64,000 bases of DNA, from the NCBI GenBank assembly GCA_031285845.1, contig JAITVK010000012.1, forward strand, positions 30,181-94,180, in the 5' to 3' direction. Within the stretch, counting starts at the first letter, position 1. The number at the start of each line of letters is the position of its first letter. Source of the stretch: Propionibacteriaceae bacterium. Its GTDB lineage: Bacteria > Actinomycetota > Actinomycetes > Propionibacteriales > Propionibacteriaceae. Below are positions 30,853 to 41,351 of the stretch, piece after piece. The notes under the pieces were generated by a model, which saw nothing but the letters and a program-made list of their open reading frames with translations, was not told the origin of the DNA and ran no database searches. Made by a program: the position numbers and the translations under genes.

Positions 30853-32066
30853 TCCTACGTTTGACGACGACCGACGTCGCTCACGGTGGCTACTGCGTGG
30901 CGCGCCACGACGGCATCGTCGTCTTCGTGTCCGGGGCGGCGCCAGGCGAAGTGGTCGAGGCCGAGGTCGTCGGACAGCGGTCACGGCAGTGGTACGCGCG
31001 GGTGACCCACGTCGAGCAGGCTTCGCCGGATCGAGTGGTGCATCCGTGGCCGTTGTCGCAGCGCACCGGGGTTGGCGGGATGGATCTCGGCCATGTCAGT
31101 GTGGACTTCGGGCGCGAGTGGAAGCGCCGGGTCATCCAGGCGCAGCTCGCCCGGATGGCTCGCCTGGATGTCGACCTCGAGGTCGAAGCCGCGCCGGGCG
31201 ACGCTGAGTGGAATGGTCTGGCATGGCGGACCAGGGTCGATTTTCGGGTCGACGATGGTGGACGGTTGGCGATGTCCGCCGCGAAGTCCCACACGCTGGT
31301 GGCGATCGACTCGATGCCGTTGGCCCATGAGCGGATTCAGGCCGAGTTGGCTTCGGCGCTCGCCGAAGGGCAGGCCGACGTCAACCCTGGCGACACCGTG
31401 TCCTACACCTACGCTTCGGGGTCCGGGTTGGCGCGTCGGGTACGCGCTGCGCGGGACTCCCGGTGGGGAGCACGAACCAGCCCCGGTCCTGCGTCATTCG
31501 TGACAGAGACAGTCCGTACACCGTACGGAAACTGGGAGTATCGGGTCAGCGTCGACGGTTTCTGGCAGGTCCATCGTGAGGCTCCGTCCACCCTGGTCAC
31601 TGCCGTTCTCGACGCGGTGGGCGACGTCGACGGTCCGATCTGGGACCTTTACGCCGGAGCTGGACTGTTCACCGTGCCGTTGGCCTCACGCGGTGGAGGG
31701 CCGGTGACCGCGATCGAGGGCTCAGCCGGGGCCGTCGCTGATCTGCGGCGCAACGCCGCCGAGCTGGATGTTCAAGGCCTCGCCGGCGATGTTGGCCAGG
31801 TCCTGAGGCAGATGGATCGTCCCCAGGCCGACGTGATCGTCTGTGACCCGCCGAGATTCGGGGCTGGTCAAGCCGTGGTGGAGCAGATGGTGCGGCTGGA
31901 TCCGCGCGCGATCGTCTACGTGGCCTGCGATCCGGCGGCTCTGGCCAGAGACCTCGGACTGCTGATGAGCGCCGGATACGACGTGGCGGGGATCCGAGCC
32001 TTCGACCTGTTCCCGCTGACCCACCATGTCGAATGCGTCGCGCGCCTGGTCAAACCCGGCCGATGA
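30849..32066 (+). CDS. TRAM-domain RNA methyltransferase (TrmA/RumA type)
   Basis: The enzyme should methylate a uridine C5 in RNA. The 405 residues have an N-terminal TRAM domain (1-55), a central domain and a C-terminal SAM-binding domain with [15 protein letters not shown]. The catalytic Cys is in [13 protein letters not shown] and the general base region is present ([14 protein letters not shown]). The cysteines that normally hold a [4Fe-4S] cluster in this family are replaced: the stretch after the TRAM domain reads [17 protein letters not shown], and the later CPLAH-type motif reads SMPLAH. The start overlaps the permease stop and has AAAGGA upstream. The exact RNA target is unknown. 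Confidence 0.85.
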   Translation: MILRLTTTDVAHGGYCVARHDGIVVFVSGAAPGEVVEAEVVGQRSRQWYARVTHVEQASPDRVVHPWPLSQRTGVGGMDLGHVSVDFGREWKRRVIQAQLARMARLDVDLEVEAAPGDAEWNGLAWRTRVDFRVDDGGRLAMSAAKSHTLVAIDSMPLAHERIQAELASALAEGQADVNPGDTVSYTYASGSGLARRVRAARDSRWGARTSPGPASFVTETVRTPYGNWEYRVSVDGFWQVHREAPSTLVTAVLDAVGDVDGPIWDLYAGAGLFTVPLASRGGGPVTAIEGSAGAVADLRRNAAELDVQGLAGDVGQVLRQMDRPQADVIVCDPPRFGAGQAVVEQMVRLDPRAIVYVACDPAALARDLGLLMSAGYDVAGIRAFDLFPLTHHVECVARLVKPGR

Positions 32067-32178
32067 GCTGAGCCGACGACATGACGAGCCTGCTGGGGAC
32101 GGGGGTTCGTCTAGCTGCGAGCGTTCGGTGACCCGTAGGATGGTCCTCAGGCGTGTCCGACGCTTGGAAGGTGGACCG

Positions 32179-34752
32179 ATGACCAGCGAACTGACAGTAG
32201 GCGACAAGACCTATCGGTATTTCAACGTCAAACAGACAACACAGCATCTGCCGTTGACCGTGGCGATCGTGGCGGAGAACCTTCTGCGCAACGGGGCCGA
32301 CCCGGTTCAGATTCGGGCCTTGGAGCAGTGGTCTCCGACCGGGAGCAGCGACCAGGAGATCGAATACCGGCCAGCGCGCGTCGTGATGCAGGACTTCACC
32401 GGGGTGCCCTGTCTGGTCGACTTGGCCGTGATGCGCGAAGCCGTACGAGATCTGGGTGGCGACCCCGAACTGGTCAACCCCAGGGTGCCGACCGAACTGG
32501 TCATCGACCACTCGGTGATCGCGGACGCCTTCGGTTCGCCGACAGCGTTCGCGACTAACGTCGACCTGGAATTCGCTCGCAACGAGGAGCGGTATCGCTT
32601 CTTGAAGTGGGGACAGCAGGCGTTTCGAAACTTCGCCGTGGTCCCGCCCGACACCGGCATCGTCCATCAAGTCAACATCGAACATCTGGCCCGAGTGGTC
32701 ATGACCGATCAGGACTTGGTGTATCCCGACACCTGTGTGGGCACTGACTCTCACACCACGATGATCAACGGATTGGGTGTGCTGGGCTGGGGAGTGGGCG
32801 GCATCGAGGCCGAGGCCGCCATGCTGGGCCAGCCGATCTCGATGACCGTGCCGGTCGTGGTCGGCGTCGAGCTGATCGGCCGGTTGGCCCCCGGGGTGAC
32901 GTCGACCGATCTGGTCTTGGCGATCGCGCAGCGTTTGCGCAGCCATGGCGTCGTCGGGAAGTTCGTCGAATTCTTCGGCCACGCTGTGGACGGCTTGCCG
33001 GTGGAGACGCGGGCAACGATCGCGAACATGAGTCCCGAGTACGGCTCGACCGCCTGTCTGTTCCCGATCGATGAGGCCACCACGGCCTACTTGACGATGA
33101 CTGGCCGCGATCCGGCCCAAGTCGAGCTGGTCGAGGCGTACGCCAAGGCTCAAGGCATGTGGGGGGCTCGACAGGCGCAGTATTCGGCCACGATCCAGTT
33201 CGATCTATCCGAAGTACGCCCAGCAATCGCCGGACCGAAGCGTCCTCAGGATCGAATTGACTTGTCACAAGCCAAGTCTTCCCTGCATGACGCGTTGAGT
33301 CAGATCGATTCGGCCCAGGACAGGGTTCCCACCGAATTGGGTGATCTGTCGTCGGGGTTGGTGGCGATCGCGGCCATCACTAGTTGCACCAACACGTCCA
33401 ACCCCGCCGTGATGGTGGCCGCTGGGCTGGTGGCGAAGAAAGCCGTCGAGCTCGGTCTGAGCGTCAAGCCTTGGGTAAAAACGACACTGTCTCCCGGGTC
33501 CCAAGTTGTGACCGACTATCTGAATCGGGCTGGACTGACCTCGTACCTCGACGCGTTGGGGTTCTATCTGGTCGGCTATGGCTGCGTGACCTGCATCGGC
33601 AACTCCGGCCCCGTGGTTCCTGCGGTCAAAGCCGGGGTCGATCAGGGGCTAGTCGCCACCGCCGTTCTGAGCGGCAACCGCAACTTCGAAGGACGGATCA
33701 GCCCTGATGTGAGGCTCAACTACCTGGCCAGCCCGCCGCTGGTCGTCGCGTACGCCTTGGCTGGCACGATGGATGTCGATCTGACCACCGATCCGCTCGG
33801 CGTTGACGCGCAGGGACGTGACGTCCTTTTGGCTGACCTGTGGCCGAGCGACGAGCAGGTCGCCGCCGTCATGGCACAGGCTGTCACCACCGACATGTAC
33901 CGCCAGCGCTACGCCGAGGTCTTCACCGGCAGTCAGCGCTGGGCCGAATTGGACGCCGGGGCGACCAGTCAGTACGCCTGGCCCGAGTCGACCTACATTC
34001 GGCGCGCGCCGTACTTCGATCAGCTCAGTCGGCGAGCTGCGCCGTTGCGCGACATCGACCAGGCGCGGATTCTTCTCCTGCTCGGCGATTCAGTCACGAC
34101 CGACCACATCTCGCCCGCCGGCTCGATCAAGCCGGATTCTCCAGCCGGACGTTATCTCGCCGACCACAAGGTGGCCGCCCGTGACTTCAACTCCTATGGT
34201 TCGAGGCGCGGCAACCATGAGGTGATGGTTCGTGGCACTTTCGCCAACATCCGTCTGCGCAATCTCATGCTCGACGGAGTCGAGGGCGGGTTCACCAAGG
34301 ACTTCACCGAACCGGAGGCCCCCGTGGTGCCGGTGTTCGACGCGGCCCAATCGTACGCTACGGCGGGGACGCCGTTGGTCGTGGTCGCCGGTGCGGAATA
34401 CGGCTCAGGATCCAGTCGTGACTGGGCGGCCAAAGGCGCGGCACTATTGGGCGTTCGGGCGGTCATCGCCGTCAGTTTCGAGCGGATCCATCGATCGAAT
34501 CTGGTGGGTATGGGAATCGTCCCGCTGCAGTTCCTGCCAGGGGAGTCGGCCAAGACCTGGGGATTGACCGGGTCGGAGGTCATCACCATCACCGGACTGA
34601 CAGGCCAGCACTTGCCCCATCAGGTTCAGGTGATGGTCGATGGCGTGGCTCACCAAGCAGTGGTGCGCGTCGACACCCCCACGGAAGAGCGCTACCTGCG
34701 CGAAGGTGGGATTCTACCGTTCCAGGCCCGAGTGTTGGCGGGAGCGGAATGA
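32179..34752 (+). CDS. acn: Aconitate hydratase
   Basis: Aconitase interconverts citrate and isocitrate in the TCA cycle through a [4Fe-4S] cluster. The three cluster cysteines are visible in [10 protein letters not shown] and [13 protein letters not shown]. Other marks are [24 protein letters not shown], the swivel-domain [19 protein letters not shown] and [16 protein letters not shown]. The length is 857 residues. ATG 32179 has GGAAGG upstream; the longer frame adds 51 residues that overlap the preceding gene. TAGGAT near 32136 may be a -10 element. The gene lies between the TRAM methyltransferase and dxs, where mycobacteria have other genes. Confidence 0.96.
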   Translation: MTSELTVGDKTYRYFNVKQTTQHLPLTVAIVAENLLRNGADPVQIRALEQWSPTGSSDQEIEYRPARVVMQDFTGVPCLVDLAVMREAVRDLGGDPELVNPRVPTELVIDHSVIADAFGSPTAFATNVDLEFARNEERYRFLKWGQQAFRNFAVVPPDTGIVHQVNIEHLARVVMTDQDLVYPDTCVGTDSHTTMINGLGVLGWGVGGIEAEAAMLGQPISMTVPVVVGVELIGRLAPGVTSTDLVLAIAQRLRSHGVVGKFVEFFGHAVDGLPVETRATIANMSPEYGSTACLFPIDEATTAYLTMTGRDPAQVELVEAYAKAQGMWGARQAQYSATIQFDLSEVRPAIAGPKRPQDRIDLSQAKSSLHDALSQIDSAQDRVPTELGDLSSGLVAIAAITSCTNTSNPAVMVAAGLVAKKAVELGLSVKPWVKTTLSPGSQVVTDYLNRAGLTSYLDALGFYLVGYGCVTCIGNSGPVVPAVKAGVDQGLVATAVLSGNRNFEGRISPDVRLNYLASPPLVVAYALAGTMDVDLTTDPLGVDAQGRDVLLADLWPSDEQVAAVMAQAVTTDMYRQRYAEVFTGSQRWAELDAGATSQYAWPESTYIRRAPYFDQLSRRAAPLRDIDQARILLLLGDSVTTDHISPAGSIKPDSPAGRYLADHKVAARDFNSYGSRRGNHEVMVRGTFANIRLRNLMLDGVEGGFTKDFTEPEAPVVPVFDAAQSYATAGTPLVVVAGAEYGSGSSRDWAAKGAALLGVRAVIAVSFERIHRSNLVGMGIVPLQFLPGESAKTWGLTGSEVITITGLTGQHLPHQVQVMVDGVAHQAVVRVDTPTEERYLREGGILPFQARVLAGAE

Positions 34753-35228
34753 GCCTTCGCCCGGTCGATGAACCGTGGGGCTTGGCGCGTTTCGCGTACG
34801 CCTATCTGGCGGCGCTGATCGACCTGGCAGGGTCTGGCCTGATCGCGATCATCACGTCAGGCGTGGTGGGGGCGACCCCGTTGTGCGCGGCCGACACCGT
34901 CGGATTGTGCATGCTCGCGGTGAATCTCCTGGCTGGTTCCATCGCCGCGATCGTCCTGCTGTTTTTGCTTGGCCGGTTCTGGCGTCTGGGTTGGCAGTGG
35001 GCCGGCTGGTGTACGGCGCTGATCCTGGTGGTGGCTCAAGTGGTCATGGCCACTGACATGGTGGATCTGGTCTGGTTGGCGCTGGTGGTCCCCGGGTTGG
35101 GCGCCGCCATCGCTTTTCGTCGACCCGATCGGGACTGGTCGCCAGCGCGAACCCATCTGGTTCAGACCGGCTGGATCGTGGTGGTTGTTCAGTTTCTCGT
35201 GTGGCTGATCGTCACGACCGTGTCGTGA
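34749..35228 (+). CDS. Small multi-pass membrane protein
   Basis: The 159 residues contain about five hydrophobic segments (near 15-40, 52-75, 83-103, 105-121 and 138-157). The start overlaps the aconitase stop as ATGA, so it is translationally coupled to acn. I do not recognise the family. A short charged stretch ([13 protein letters not shown]) before the last segment is probably cytoplasmic. No catalytic motif is visible. Confidence 0.6.
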   Translation: MSLRPVDEPWGLARFAYAYLAALIDLAGSGLIAIITSGVVGATPLCAADTVGLCMLAVNLLAGSIAAIVLLFLLGRFWRLGWQWAGWCTALILVVAQVVMATDMVDLVWLALVVPGLGAAIAFRRPDRDWSPARTHLVQTGWIVVVVQFLVWLIVTTVS

Positions 35229-35326
35229 GTCTTGGACTGTTCATCACCCACCAGTCTGAGGTGATCCCAGGGAGTCCTCGCCTGCTCGCCTCCCACCAGT
35301 CTGAGGCGTTCCCGGTCGTGAGTCTT
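35222..35326. repeat. Paired short direct repeats upstream of dxs
   Basis: CCCACCAGTCTGAGG occurs at 35247-35261 and again at 35292-35306. GTCGTGAGTCTT occurs at 35222-35233 and 35315-35326, flanking them. The arrangement is a small nested repeat in the gap between the membrane protein gene and dxs. Its origin is not recognised. Confidence 0.45.
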
Positions 35327-35407
35327 CGCCAGCGCTGTGGCTCGGCGTGGTCTAGTCGCATGATGTCGTGCTCATAGCTTCGACTGCGCGCGCGTGCGTG
35401 ACTCATC

Positions 35408-35413
35408 TAGACT
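35408..35413 (+). promoter_or_regulatory. -10 element of dxs
   Basis: TAGACT is followed by exactly six bases and ATG 35420. Confidence 0.6.
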
Positions 35414-35419
35414 GAGGGG

Positions 35420-37294
35420 ATGGTTTTGCTTTCGGATCTGACTCGCCCTGGGGAGTTGGTCAACCTGAGCGAGGCGGACCTGGATGACTTGGCTGAGCAG
35501 ATCCGACAGTTTCTGATCGAGAAAGTGTCAGCCACTGGGGGCCATCTGGGGCCGAACTTGGGGGTCGTGGAGTTGACGTTGGCCGTGCATCGGGTGTTTC
35601 ACTCCCCGGAAGACCCGGTGCTGTTCGACACTGGACATATCAGTTACGTCCACAAAATGCTGACCGGACGACAGGCCGGTTTTGACACGTTGCGTCAACC
35701 GGGCGGTCTGTCGGGTTATCCGAGTCGGGCCGAGTCTGAGCATGATTGGTTGGAGCATTCTCATGCCTCGTCGGCGCTGTCGTGGGCCACGGGCGTGGCC
35801 GAGGCGTTCCGTCTGAGCGGCAACCCCCATCATGTGGTGGTCGTGGTCGGCGATGGAGCGCTGACCGGAGGCATGGCCTGGGAGGCGTTGAACAACATCG
35901 CAGTGCAGAAGGATCTGCGCATGGTGATCATCGTCAACGACAACGGGCGGTCGTACACTCCGACGGTCGGCGGTTTAGCGGCTCAGCTTTCCGGCATTCG
36001 TACGGACAGGCGATACGATCCGACGCTCGACATCGTCAAAGCCGTGGTTCAGAACACGCCGTTGGTCGGTCGTGGGGCGTATGACCTCCTGCATGGTCTG
36101 AAAGCTGGGTTGAAGGACATCCTGGCCCCTCAAGGATTGTTCTCCGATCTTGGCCTGAAGTACATCGGGCCTGTGGCCGGTCATGATCGCGCCGCGGTGG
36201 AGAAGGCGCTGGCGCAGGCCAAAGGGTACGAAGGCCCAGTGATCGTGCACTGCCTGACTCAGAAGGGCCATGGTTTCACTGCTGCCGAGCAGGACGACGA
36301 GGATCACTTTCATGCTGTCGGCCAGTTCGATCCGATTACGGGCAAGGCTCTGGGCAAGGTGGAGGGCGCGACGTGGACGGGAGTTTTCGCCCACGAGATT
36401 CTTCAGCTCGCCACCCAGGACGACCGTCTGGTCGCGATCAGCGCGGCGATGGTCAACCCAGTGGGATTGGGGCCGATGGCTAAGCGGTGGCCCGAACGGG
36501 TTTTCGATGTCGGGATCGCCGAGCAGCATGCGGTCGCGAGCGCGGCGGGGATGGCGATCGCTGGCCTGCATCCGGTGGTGGCTGTCTATGCCACTTTTCT
36601 CAACCGTGGCTTCGATCAGGTGCTGATGGATGTGGGTCTGCACCGGCTGCCGGTCACCTTCGTCTTGGATCGGGCCGGGATCACCGGCCCCGACGGTCCC
36701 AGTCATCATGGGGTGTGGGATCTGGCAGTCTTCAGTTGTGTGCCGGGCATCCGCGTGGCCGCGCCGCGTGACGAACAACGGTTGCGTACGACACTGGCTG
36801 AGGCCACGGCCGATCTGGATCATCCCACGGTCGTGCGTTTTCCCAAAGGGGCGCTGCCCGCGTCGCTGCCCGCCCGTAGTCGACGTGATGGCCTCGACCT
36901 GCTGGTTGAGGCGGATGACGCCCGGGTGACGGTGATCGGGTACGGCCCGATGGCACAGGTGGCCCATGATGCTGCTGTGGAGCTCAACCGCCGTGGTGTG
37001 CCGACTCAAGCGGTGGACCCTGTGTGGGTCTGGCCGATCTCTGACGCGCTGATCGATCTGGCCCGGCAGTCATCGATCGTGGTCAGCGTTGAGGATGGCA
37101 TCGAGGTCGGTGGTCTGGGGCAGAAGCTGCAGGCACGGTTGGGGGACGTTGGGTCGGACGCGGCGATGATTCGCTGTGGCGTGCCGGACGCGTTCGTGCC
37201 GCAGGGCTCACGCACAGCGATTTTGGCCCAATTGGGTCTGACCAGTGAAGCCATCGTGGAGAAGGTCCTGGCGGCCGACACGGAACCGCGCTGA
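35420..37294 (+). CDS. dxs: 1-deoxy-D-xylulose-5-phosphate synthase
   Basis: The enzyme condenses pyruvate and glyceraldehyde-3-phosphate with thiamine diphosphate, the first step of the MEP isoprenoid pathway. The 624 residues show GHLGPNLGVVELTLAVHRVF, the ThDP/Mg motif VVGDGALTGGMAWEALNN, the FEKYIGP-type site seen as LGLKYIGPVAGHD, and the transketolase pyrimidine domain with DVGIAEQHAVASAAGMA. The start follows the TAGACT -10 by six bases, so the mRNA is probably leaderless. The order dxs-rnd-DUF3000, with the last two convergent, is conserved in actinobacteria. Confidence 0.96.
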   Translation: MVLLSDLTRPGELVNLSEADLDDLAEQIRQFLIEKVSATGGHLGPNLGVVELTLAVHRVFHSPEDPVLFDTGHISYVHKMLTGRQAGFDTLRQPGGLSGYPSRAESEHDWLEHSHASSALSWATGVAEAFRLSGNPHHVVVVVGDGALTGGMAWEALNNIAVQKDLRMVIIVNDNGRSYTPTVGGLAAQLSGIRTDRRYDPTLDIVKAVVQNTPLVGRGAYDLLHGLKAGLKDILAPQGLFSDLGLKYIGPVAGHDRAAVEKALAQAKGYEGPVIVHCLTQKGHGFTAAEQDDEDHFHAVGQFDPITGKALGKVEGATWTGVFAHEILQLATQDDRLVAISAAMVNPVGLGPMAKRWPERVFDVGIAEQHAVASAAGMAIAGLHPVVAVYATFLNRGFDQVLMDVGLHRLPVTFVLDRAGITGPDGPSHHGVWDLAVFSCVPGIRVAAPRDEQRLRTTLAEATADLDHPTVVRFPKGALPASLPARSRRDGLDLLVEADDARVTVIGYGPMAQVAHDAAVELNRRGVPTQAVDPVWVWPISDALIDLARQSSIVVSVEDGIEVGGLGQKLQARLGDVGSDAAMIRCGVPDAFVPQGSRTAILAQLGLTSEAIVEKVLAADTEPR

Positions 37295-37404
37295 CGCACC
37301 CGGCGCAGGTGCTCGGCAGGACTTCTCGATGCCTCGCACCACGGCACACCACTGTCGCGACGACCGGGCGGGAACCTCGTAGAGCCGCCTGGCGGTAGGA
37401 CCCC

Positions 37405-38631
37405 TTAGTCGGACAGGTCGACGATGGCGGCAGCAATGACGGGCACAACCAACTCGCGCTGCCACGGTCGTACGTCCAACTCGGCCAAGCGCTGGTCGAT
37501 GACGGCTGGGTCTGCGCTACTCGTCGACCACAGCAGGGCTCGCAGCGGCCTGGGCGAGATAAGGTTCTCGACCGGCAGTCTCAACTGTTCGGCTAGGTCT
37601 TTGATCGCCGGGCGGGCCGCGTCCCAGCGCTCAGCGGCTTCGGGTCTTTTGCGCGGCCACAATCCAGGCGCGGGAACCTCGCGACGTGGCGGACGTGACA
37701 CGGGCAACTCGTCTTCAGGCATCGCCGCGACGGCGTCGACAGCGTCGACAAACACCTGACTGGCCTGCCGGGGAACATGGTGGGCCCAGCTGGTGCGGGC
37801 GACGGTGGCTTTGGCGCCGCCGAGGCCGTTGTCGCCGATATGCGCTGCCACAGCGGTGATCGCTCGATCATTGACGATCCGATGCGGGGAGAGATCCTGG
37901 TCTTTGGCCAGATCTTCGCGGGCCTGCCACAGTTGACGCACCAGCGCCAAGCCGCGGCGTGTTCGTACGGCGTGCAGATCTTTGGTGGAGCGCCAGGGAT
38001 CGACTTTTGGCGGTGGGGCAGGACTGGTGAGGATGTGCTCGAACTCTTCTTTGGCCCACTGACTCTTGTTCTGGTCGTCGAGCTGCTTTTGGAGACGATC
38101 AGCCAGTTCGATCAGAAACTCAACGTCACCAGCGGCGTAAGACAGCCAAGACTGTGGCAGCGGACGGACCGACCAGTCAGAGTTGGCGTGGTCTTTGGCC
38201 AACCAGACGCCCAGCACCTGCTCGATCAGCGGCCCGAGGCCGACATGGTCGTACCCGAGCAGGCGGGCCGCCAACTCGGTGTCGAACAGGCGGGTCGGGT
38301 TCAGTCCGGCCTGGCGCAGCGATGGGAGGTCTTGGCTGGCGGCATGAAGAATCCACTGTTTGCCTGCGATGGCCTGATCCAACTCGGCCAGACCATGGGT
38401 GCTGAGGTTGACTGGATCGATCAACTGCACCCCGGTGGCGGCGGTTTTCAACTGGATCAGGTAGGCGTTCTGCCAGTAGCGGAAGCCGGAGGCTCGCTCG
38501 GTGTCGAACCCGATCGGGCCGTCATCGTTGGACAACTGGCGGCTGACGACGGCTAACTGGGTGTCGTCGACGATCAGGTCGGGAACCGCAGGGACGAATT
38601 GGACGGGTTCTGACGCGGTGTCGTCGCTCAT
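37405..38631 (-). CDS. rnd: Ribonuclease D
   Basis: This 3'-5' exoribonuclease acts in RNA maturation. The DnaQ-like exonuclease domain shows GFDTERASGFRYWQNAYLIQL (DxE) in the first 90 residues, then DTELAARLLGYDHVGLG and SYAAGDVEFLIEL, with the Tyr-Asp pair. An HRDC domain (LHAVRTRRGLALVRQLWQAREDLA) and a C-terminal domain follow. The length is 408 residues. ATG 38631 overlaps the DUF3000 stop as ATGA, indicating a coupled two-gene operon. Confidence 0.93.
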   Translation of the reverse strand: MSDDTASEPVQFVPAVPDLIVDDTQLAVVSRQLSNDDGPIGFDTERASGFRYWQNAYLIQLKTAATGVQLIDPVNLSTHGLAELDQAIAGKQWILHAASQDLPSLRQAGLNPTRLFDTELAARLLGYDHVGLGPLIEQVLGVWLAKDHANSDWSVRPLPQSWLSYAAGDVEFLIELADRLQKQLDDQNKSQWAKEEFEHILTSPAPPPKVDPWRSTKDLHAVRTRRGLALVRQLWQAREDLAKDQDLSPHRIVNDRAITAVAAHIGDNGLGGAKATVARTSWAHHVPRQASQVFVDAVDAVAAMPEDELPVSRPPRREVPAPGLWPRKRPEAAERWDAARPAIKDLAEQLRLPVENLISPRPLRALLWSTSSADPAVIDQRLAELDVRPWQRELVVPVIAAAIVDLSD

Positions 38632-39221
38632 CGGCGCGCCGCGATCCGTGATGTCAAGGGGATGACCGTGTCGTCGGCAGGGGGCAGCCCGCCGACCTGT
38701 CGGAGCAGGTCTTGCCAAGCGAACAGATGCTCGGTCAACTGGTGATTGTCATCGATCAACGGGGTCCAGGAGGCGCGGATCTCGATCTGGGACTGTTGTC
38801 CTTCGTGCTGCTTCGCGCCGAACGGGGTGGAGGCCGTGGTGGTGATGGTGCCCGATTCGCCGGTGTGAATCGCGCCACGGGCGCTCAGCGCGTCGGTCAG
38901 CCATGACCAGCCGACGTACGCCAGGAAAGGATCGTGGACCATGTCAGCGGTGACTTCGGCTTGAGCGAAGGTGACGCAGCGGAAGTCGCCCTGCCAGGAT
39001 TCGTTGCCCATCGGGTCGTAAAGCAGGATGAGCCGTCCGCTGCCGATCTCTTCGTCGTTGGTGATGATGTCGGCGTCGACGGCCGCGGAGTACGGCGCGA
39101 TGTGGGCGGGGGGTTCGAGTTCGGTGATGCGAATCTGTGGATGCCACGGGAACGAGGTGAGATCATGGACCGCAGTGGCGAAGGAGAGGGGTAGGACTCC
39201 AATCTGTTGCGCGTGACTCAC
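38628..39221 (-). CDS. DUF3000 protein
   Basis: This 197-residue actinobacterial protein of unknown function is found next to rnd throughout the phylum. The sequence is rich in beta strands, with FATAVHDLTSFPWHPQIRITELEPPAHIAPYSAAVDADI at the start and LTDALSARGAIHTGESGTITTTAS in the middle. No catalytic motif or membrane segment is seen. GTG 39221 lies six bases after TAGTCT on the minus strand. Confidence 0.88.
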   Translation of the reverse strand: MSHAQQIGVLPLSFATAVHDLTSFPWHPQIRITELEPPAHIAPYSAAVDADIITNDEEIGSGRLILLYDPMGNESWQGDFRCVTFAQAEVTADMVHDPFLAYVGWSWLTDALSARGAIHTGESGTITTTASTPFGAKQHEGQQSQIEIRASWTPLIDDNHQLTEHLFAWQDLLRQVGGLPPADDTVIPLTSRIAARR

Positions 39222-39227
39222 AGACTC

Positions 39228-39233
39228 AGACTA
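39228..39233 (-). promoter_or_regulatory. -10 element of the DUF3000-rnd operon
   Basis: On the minus strand TAGTCT is followed by exactly six bases and the GTG start at 39221. Confidence 0.55.
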
Positions 39234-39347
39234 GCTGGCGGGTTGTTGGGCCAGGTCGCGGCACGCCGGTCAGGCTCAAGGCTGGCCGTGGCGAGGCTCA
39301 GCGCTGGGCGTGATTCCATCGCGCGCTCGACGTGGCACAATGGCGTC

Positions 39348-40310
39348 ATGAGCAAAAAACACTCTTCAGGTCATAACAAGAAAGGCGGGGCTGGCGCTAG
39401 CGTCGTCGCGGATCATCAACCGGTGGCGGTGCCTCTTCGTGCCCGTCCCACGGTTGATCTTCGCGCCGCTTTGCGAGCGCCCAGCGCGGTCAAGATCGCC
39501 GATCTGGATCCCAGCGCCACCCCGGGCTATCCGGGCAAGTCGAAAAAGGACGCCGCCAAGCTGACTGCGATCCTGGGTCCGACCCTGTCTGACTGGCAAG
39601 AGCGGCTTTACGCTCAAAGCCGCGATGAGGATCTGCCGCGCCGCTCGATCCTGGTGATCCTGCAAGGTATGGACACCTCGGGCAAGTCGGGGGTCGTCCG
39701 TCATGTGTTCGGCCTGGTCGATCCGCAGGGTTTGATGCTCCACGCCTTCAAACAACCGACAAACGAAGAGTTGTCTCACTCGTTCCTGTGGCGCATCCGC
39801 CGGCATCTGCCCACACCTGGGATGATCGGCATCTTTGACCGGTCGCAGTACGAAGACGTTCTGGTGGCCCGTGTCGATTCTTTGGTGGAGGAGTCGGTGT
39901 GGTCGAAGCGCTATGAGGCGATCAACCGTTTCGAGTCTGAGGTGGTCGCCCAGGGCACGACTGTGGTGAAGTGTTTCTTGAACATCAGTCCCGACGAGCA
40001 GAAACGCCGTCTGTTGGAGCGGCTGTCTGATCCGACGAAGTACTGGAAGTACTCCCCAGGAGATGTCGTTGTACGCCGCAAGTGGGCGGATTACATGGCG
40101 GCGTACGAAGACATGCTCAATCGATGCAACACTGAAGACGCGCCGTGGTACGTGATACCCGCCGATCGTAAGTGGTATCGAAACTGGGCGATCGCGTCCC
40201 TGATCTTGGAACACCTGCGCCAGATGGACCCAGTGTGGCCGAAGCCTGAGTTCATCGTTGCCGAACAGGTCGCCGGGGTTGAAACCTCACTGCCGTCGGT
40301 CACACCGTGA
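39348..40310 (+). CDS. ppk2: Polyphosphate kinase 2 family phosphotransferase
   Basis: PPK2 enzymes move phosphate between polyphosphate and nucleotides. The 320 residues show Walker A in GMDTSGKSGVVRHVFG, the lid/Walker B motif FDRSQYEDVLV, RRHLPTPGMIGIF and the C-terminal IPADRKWYRNWAIASLIL. The sequence fits the single-domain polyphosphate:nucleotide phosphotransferase subgroup; whether AMP or ADP is preferred is not settled here. The first 45 residues are basic and polar. ATG 39348 is six bases after CACAAT, a poor -10 match; the longer frame is not conserved. Confidence 0.92.
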   Translation: MSKKHSSGHNKKGGAGASVVADHQPVAVPLRARPTVDLRAALRAPSAVKIADLDPSATPGYPGKSKKDAAKLTAILGPTLSDWQERLYAQSRDEDLPRRSILVILQGMDTSGKSGVVRHVFGLVDPQGLMLHAFKQPTNEELSHSFLWRIRRHLPTPGMIGIFDRSQYEDVLVARVDSLVEESVWSKRYEAINRFESEVVAQGTTVVKCFLNISPDEQKRRLLERLSDPTKYWKYSPGDVVVRRKWADYMAAYEDMLNRCNTEDAPWYVIPADRKWYRNWAIASLILEHLRQMDPVWPKPEFIVAEQVAGVETSLPSVTP

Positions 40311-40322
40311 CCTGACGGCAGT
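40289..40322. terminator. Bidirectional terminator-like hairpin
   Basis: ACTGCCGTC (40289-40297) pairs with GACGGCAGT (40314-40322), and inside them GTCAC pairs with GTGAC around the loop ACC. The hairpin covers the PPK2 stop codon and ends a few bases before the stop codon of the converging chelatase gene. Confidence 0.6.
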
Positions 40323-40326
40323 TGGC

Positions 40327-41115
40327 TCAGGCGGTGGCTGAGTCGGGTTCGATGTCGGCCGGAAGGTCGTCTTCGTCGTCGAGCAGATCCATCGCTGCGA
40401 AGGCGTACCGCGCCAGAATCAGGTCGAGCACGGCGTCGTCGACCCCGATGGGCGCGCTGACCGCGATCGCGCCGTGGCGAAGCGCCAGGCGGGCCTGAGC
40501 GTCGAATTCCTGGTCTGGGGCCAGGCAGAACGATCCGACCGCGACATGACGGCGGCCTTGGGCGTTGAGTGACTCAATGGCGGCGACCACGTTGGGCGAG
40601 GATCCGTCGGGCATGGCCAAGACGCAGGGCAGCTTGTGATGGGCGCCCCATTGGCGAGCTCTTCGGGCCAGCATCGATTGGCCGCGGATGTCCGAGGGGC
40701 CTTCGGCTGCCAAGATCAACCCATCGATCTCGGTGGCATGGGCCGTTCCCAAGGCGGTGCGCAAGCGCTCATCGAGCGGCTTGAGAAGGCAGGCTTCTGG
40801 TCCGAGCGGTCGGGCCACCGCCAGCCGTACGGAAGGATGAGTGGCTCGCACTCGTTCGACCACGGTGTCGATGGCGGGATCGTGATCAGTCACCGCTGAC
40901 AACTGTAACGGGACGAAGACGATCTCTTCGATGCCCCGTCCGACCAGATGGCTGACGACTTGGGGTCCACTCGGTGGGCAGTGGTCGATGAACGCGGCGT
41001 TGACTTCGAGGGCTGGACGTATCGTCTGCAGGCCGTAGCGTAGGTGGTGACTCACTTCGGTCACACTGGGATCGGTGCTGCCATGGGTCAACATGACCAG
41101 TGCCGGCGCTGCCAT
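40327..41115 (-). CDS. Sirohydrochlorin chelatase-like (CbiX) protein
   Basis: CbiX-type enzymes insert cobalt or iron into sirohydrochlorin. The 262 residues show two halves of the chelatase fold. The metal-site histidine appears in VMLTHGSTDPSVTEVSHHLRYGL at the start, with VFVPLQLSAVTDHDPAID in the first half. The second half has DGLILAAEGPSDIRGQ and VAVGSFCLAPDQEFDAQAR. ATG 41115 is chosen over a 126-residue extension, which would run back over the tRNA-Tyr gene; AGGAAGGA precedes it. No sulfate-assimilation or cobalamin genes adjoin, so the metal cannot be inferred. Confidence 0.82.
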   Translation of the reverse strand: MAAPALVMLTHGSTDPSVTEVSHHLRYGLQTIRPALEVNAAFIDHCPPSGPQVVSHLVGRGIEEIVFVPLQLSAVTDHDPAIDTVVERVRATHPSVRLAVARPLGPEACLLKPLDERLRTALGTAHATEIDGLILAAEGPSDIRGQSMLARRARQWGAHHKLPCVLAMPDGSSPNVVAAIESLNAQGRRHVAVGSFCLAPDQEFDAQARLALRHGAIAVSAPIGVDDAVLDLILARYAFAAMDLLDDEDDLPADIEPDSATA

Positions 41116-41351
41116 CGTTGTCCTTCCTGTTGAACAATACTTCAGCGGCGCCGTTGCCGGTTCCGTGCGCTTGTAGCGAACTTCCCAAGTAGACTTCACA
41201 CCATCCACGATGTGAGATGCAACTTGGCGTCCGAATACTGAGATGCGCGATTTCGTGCTGAGTCTTTTGCGATAAGGCGATGTCATTGGAGCGCAGACAA
41301 GTAGTGTGGCGCTCGACCGCGCCCGTGTGGACTGTGCGGCGTCGTAGATGC

